Below are positions 62,037 through 64,000 of a DNA stretch of 64,000 bases, piece after piece; position 1 is the stretch's first letter; each line of letters begins with the position of its first letter. The position numbers were made by a program, and so were the translations under genes. The stretch spans positions 62,001 through 126,000 of the forward strand of contig CAJUCE010000009.1 of the NCBI GenBank assembly GCA_910584865.1, in the 5' to 3' direction. Source of the stretch: an uncultured Acetatifactor sp. (GTDB lineage: Bacteria; Bacillota; Clostridia; Lachnospirales; Lachnospiraceae). The notes below the pieces were generated by a model that was not told the DNA's origin, did no database searches, and saw only the letters and a list, made by a program, of their open reading frames with translations.

Positions 62037-62345
62037 ACTTGTGGACATTATGTCCACAAGTGATAGCAAAACAAGTTTATCCATATCAGCTTCTGCATAC
62101 ATAAAAACGGAAGCAATCTCTTCTTTTGCCGTTCCCATTCTTTATCTGTCAAATACTCTACAGTATTTTCTCTCTGCCAACTTGTGGACATTATGTCCAC
62201 AAGTGACAGAAAAACCGTTTATCCATATCAGGATTTACGCACATAAAATGGAAGCAGCCATTTCTTTTACCGCTCCCATTCTTTATCTTCCAAATATTCT
62301 CCAGTATTTTCTCTCTGCCAACTTGTGGACATTATGTCCACAAGT
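62037..62345. repeat. Tandem 142-bp repeats each headed by a 25-bp palindrome
   Basis: Palindromes at 62037-62061, 62180-62204 and 62321-62345 share ACTTGTGGACAT-T-ATGTCCACAAGT. Distances are 143 and 141 bp, and the sequence between is also repeated (for example CAGTATTTTCTCTCTGCCA before each of the second and third). Each unit also has TTATCCATA (62077-62085 and 62219-62227), one base from a DnaA box. The array lies directly after the initiator gene. It is a good candidate for an origin or a ParB-type centromere. Confidence 0.85.
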
Positions 62346-62356
62346 AACCGCCTCAC

Positions 62357-63832
62357 TTACATCTGGTTCTTCCCCCTCTCCGCCTCTGCATCCTGCCACC
62401 CTCCGCCACGCATATCATAATTGACTTCCTGCTGATAATAATGGTTCATTGTCATGGGCGCATTGTAAAGGGCTGTAATCATGTAAGCCTTGATGTTCGT
62501 TATCTTAGTTGAAGTATTCCGCATGCACTCAATCACATAACGCAGATGCTCTTCACCCAGCTTCAGGAACCGTTCCTTTACCAGGGCATGGGGATATTCC
62601 TCCCCGCCCACCCGGACAGAGCGGTGCCTTACACAGACACCCTCACAGATCACCGCATACAGTTCCTCATACAGGCTCCTTTCATCTGGCCTGTCGAACT
62701 TCATGTGGTGCTCATACTCTATGTTCTGCCGAATCAGAGCCATGCAGGCATCCGCATCCTCCATCCCATCACCCACACCTGCCCTGCTTTCATGGATAGA
62801 TGGAATGATAGATTTATTATAATCTCTGTATGTATTCTCTGAAGTAATCTCTGTATACGTCCCTCCATTTTGGGAGGGTACTCCCTCCGTTTTTGGGCAT
62901 AGGCTCTGGAAATTCCCGGTACTACCTCCCCACAAATTTGTAGGGGCCTGTATCCCGTTTTGTACACCCCTCCCTCCCAATTTTTCCATAGGGGTATCCG
63001 AATTTGTAGGGAGGCTCCCTCCCGTTTTTTCCATACCTCTATCCGAATCTGTAGGGAGGCTCCCTCCCGTTTTTTCCACACCTGTATCCAAATCTGTAGG
63101 GAGACTCCTTCCCGTTTTTTCTACACCTATATCCGAATCTGTAGAGAGGCTCCTTCCTTGTTTTTCCACACCTATATCCGGATTTGTAGAGAGGCTCCTT
63201 CCCAATTTTTCCATACCTTTATCCGGTTCTGTAGGAAGACTCCCTCCCAGTTCTTCCATACCTGTATCCAATTCTGCGGGGAGCCATCCCCCTGCCCTCA
63301 TCACAGCAGCACCCGGCTCTGCAGGGAGGCTCCCTCCCATTGCATCACCAGTACCCGCCAGGCATGCCTTTTCTTCCCAGACACTGCCCGGCTCTGCCTC
63401 CGGATAAGTCAGCAGATACAGCCGTTCCGGCACCAGCTTCAGATACATCACATTATTTGATACAAGCCCCTCCCCATGGTTGACCGTCCTGAACTCCCGC
63501 CTCACCACGCAGAGCTCTTCCAGCCTGTCAATGGCCATCTTCACAGTCTTTTTCGATTCCCCGAAAAGGTCAGCATAATACTGGTAACTCTGCCGCAGGA
63601 TGTCCCCGGAGAACTTCTTTTTCCAGCCCTCTATCTGCCCCGTTGACTGATTGCGCATTTCAACAGGGCGATACCAGTATACAATGTCCGCCAGGATGGC
63701 GATAGCCAGAAGATAGGGCTTCCGGTTCTCCCGCAGAATCGTCTTATACCAGATTGTCGGTATGATGTTCCCGGTTATGTTCAAAGACCCCATTGCATCC
63801 ACAATCTGGTTCCCGCTAGTCAGATAACCCAT
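62357..63832 (-). CDS. Winged-helix replication-initiator-like protein
   Basis: A 491-residue protein; ATG 63832 follows GCAGGAGGCTG and overlaps the ParB-like gene by 17 bases. N-terminal residues 15-150 are a winged-helix domain: LNITGNIIPTIWYKTILREN, AIAILADIVYWYRPVEMRNQ, LRQSYQYYADLFGESKKTVK, MAIDRLEELCVVRREFRTVN. A repeat zone of eight 15-residue units (MEKTGGSLPTDSDTG type) follows. The C-terminal 110 residues (HMKFDRPDERSLYEELYAVI, LGEEHLRYVIECMRNTSTKI, KAYMITALYNAPMT) match initiator ends of Firmicutes plasmids. In RepA_N-type genes the origin lies in the central repeats. The match to that family is by layout. Confidence 0.7.
   Translation of the reverse strand: MGYLTSGNQIVDAMGSLNITGNIIPTIWYKTILRENRKPYLLAIAILADIVYWYRPVEMRNQSTGQIEGWKKKFSGDILRQSYQYYADLFGESKKTVKMAIDRLEELCVVRREFRTVNHGEGLVSNNVMYLKLVPERLYLLTYPEAEPGSVWEEKACLAGTGDAMGGSLPAEPGAAVMRAGGWLPAELDTGMEELGGSLPTEPDKGMEKLGRSLSTNPDIGVEKQGRSLSTDSDIGVEKTGRSLPTDLDTGVEKTGGSLPTDSDRGMEKTGGSLPTNSDTPMEKLGGRGVQNGIQAPTNLWGGSTGNFQSLCPKTEGVPSQNGGTYTEITSENTYRDYNKSIIPSIHESRAGVGDGMEDADACMALIRQNIEYEHHMKFDRPDERSLYEELYAVICEGVCVRHRSVRVGGEEYPHALVKERFLKLGEEHLRYVIECMRNTSTKITNIKAYMITALYNAPMTMNHYYQQEVNYDMRGGGWQDAEAERGKNQM
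62972..63340 (-). repeat. About eight 45-bp repeats inside the initiator gene
   Basis: 45-bp units in frame, encoding (M/V)EKxGGSLPTxSDxG. On the plus strand GGGAGGCTCCCTCCCG and close variants recur every 45 bases. Five central units are well kept, with three looser ones at the 5' end. Each unit has a short inverted repeat (GGGAG...CTCCC), which may matter as a DNA site rather than as protein. Confidence 0.8.
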
Positions 63833-64000
63833 CAGCCTCCTGCCTTTCCTTCCAGCCCTCCAACAGCTCCAGGATAATCCTCTCAATCTCCTCGCTGCTG
63901 TAATCGTCACTGAAATATTTTCTCACCGCATCCTTCCTGATGGTTATCTTCCGTGCCTTTTCTTTCCTCTCTGTCAGGACATCCTCCGCCAGTGCAGGCG
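63816..64000 (-). CDS. ParB-like partition protein, 3' end only
   Basis: Sixty-one codons run from the window edge to TAG at 63816-63818. It reads ALAEDVLTERKEKARKITIR, then RKYFSDDYSSEEIERIILEL and LEGWKERQEADGLSD. Such a VRKYFxxxYSxxEIExIIxxLLEEW end is seen in ParB/RepB-like proteins of Firmicutes plasmids. It overlaps the initiator start by 17 bases, forming a par-rep operon. The rest of the gene, and probably parA, are beyond the window. Confidence 0.6.
   Translation of the reverse strand, partial: PALAEDVLTERKEKARKITIRKDAVRKYFSDDYSSEEIERIILELLEGWKERQEADGLSD

Noticed and set aside
61648..62424. Plus-strand open frame of 258 codons across the palindrome array
   Set aside because: Opposite to a well-supported gene at 61405-61941 and to the initiator end; its repeated LVDIMSTSD-like sequence is just the palindromes translated, with no ribosome site.
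62972..63340. CRISPR-like array in the initiator gene
   Set aside because: 45-bp periodic units are coding and have no spacers; no cas genes in the window.
1..64000. Integrase, tRNA or attachment sites marking an integrative element
   Set aside because: No tyrosine or serine recombinase, tRNA-like fold or long direct repeats at candidate borders were seen, so plasmid or integrative nature stays open.

Overview
The window looks like part of a large conjugative plasmid, or a plasmid-like integrative conjugative element, from a Clostridia host, most likely Lachnospiraceae. This is inferred from family content: DUF5688, DUF5697 and DUF6100-like proteins, PcfJ/PcfK-type proteins, a TraG/VirB4/VirB6 transfer apparatus of Gram-positive type, strong AAGGAGG ribosome binding sites and frequent TTG/GTG starts. 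No rRNA, tRNA, integrase, relaxase or CRISPR array was found, so the ends of the element and its oriT are probably outside the window.

Left part (83-10871, plus strand): a run of element-specific genes. It holds a Cys-motif protein of unknown role, a small sigma-factor-like protein, two DUF5688 paralogues (2153-3013 and 4341-5237) around a gene broken by an in-frame amber codon (3214-4113), a 1018-residue adenine methyltransferase-helicase fusion (5234-8290), two repeat-bearing proteins and one AT-rich hypothetical gene. An accessory stretch follows (10872-19051): an XRE regulator, an EFR1-type flavodoxin/ferredoxin protein, a DUF308 membrane protein, a broken MerR gene, and an IS701/IS4-like insertion sequence carrying an intact IS1634-type element inside it. 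Immediately after the IS pair is an AT-rich two-gene unit: a Cys/HEPN-like protein and an HNH-like nuclease.

Central part (19126-43143, minus strand): DNA-processing and element-maintenance genes. These include PcfJ, a DUF7666-like protein, PcfK, a CHC2/TOPRIM primase, a third DUF5688 protein, a protein with 20-residue tandem repeats, a RecD2-like helicase and a YqaJ-type exonuclease. Then come two closely similar 406-residue Cys-rich paralogues, an Rpn/YhgA-type nuclease, a RelE/ParE toxin-antitoxin pair on the plus strand, and an acidic S1-domain protein. A promoter/operator/leader segment occurs in two related copies (around 34.9-35.04 kb and 40.09-40.2 kb).

Transfer part (43350-56663, minus strand): VirD4/TraG coupling protein, DUF-type accessory proteins, a VirB3-VirB4 (PrgI-TraE) fusion with a long hypervariable linker, a C39-type peptidase with a membrane anchor, a secreted Gly-rich membrane protein, VirB6-like and VirB2-like membrane proteins.

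Right part (56876-64000, minus strand): an AT-rich Gabija-like defence pair (OLD-family ATPase/TOPRIM nuclease and UvrD-like helicase), two small genes, an array of 25-bp palindromes inside 142-bp tandem repeats, a winged-helix replication-initiator-like gene with in-gene 45-bp repeats, and the 3' end of a ParB-like partition gene. This end is probably the replication and partition module, with the defence pair inserted between it and the transfer operon.
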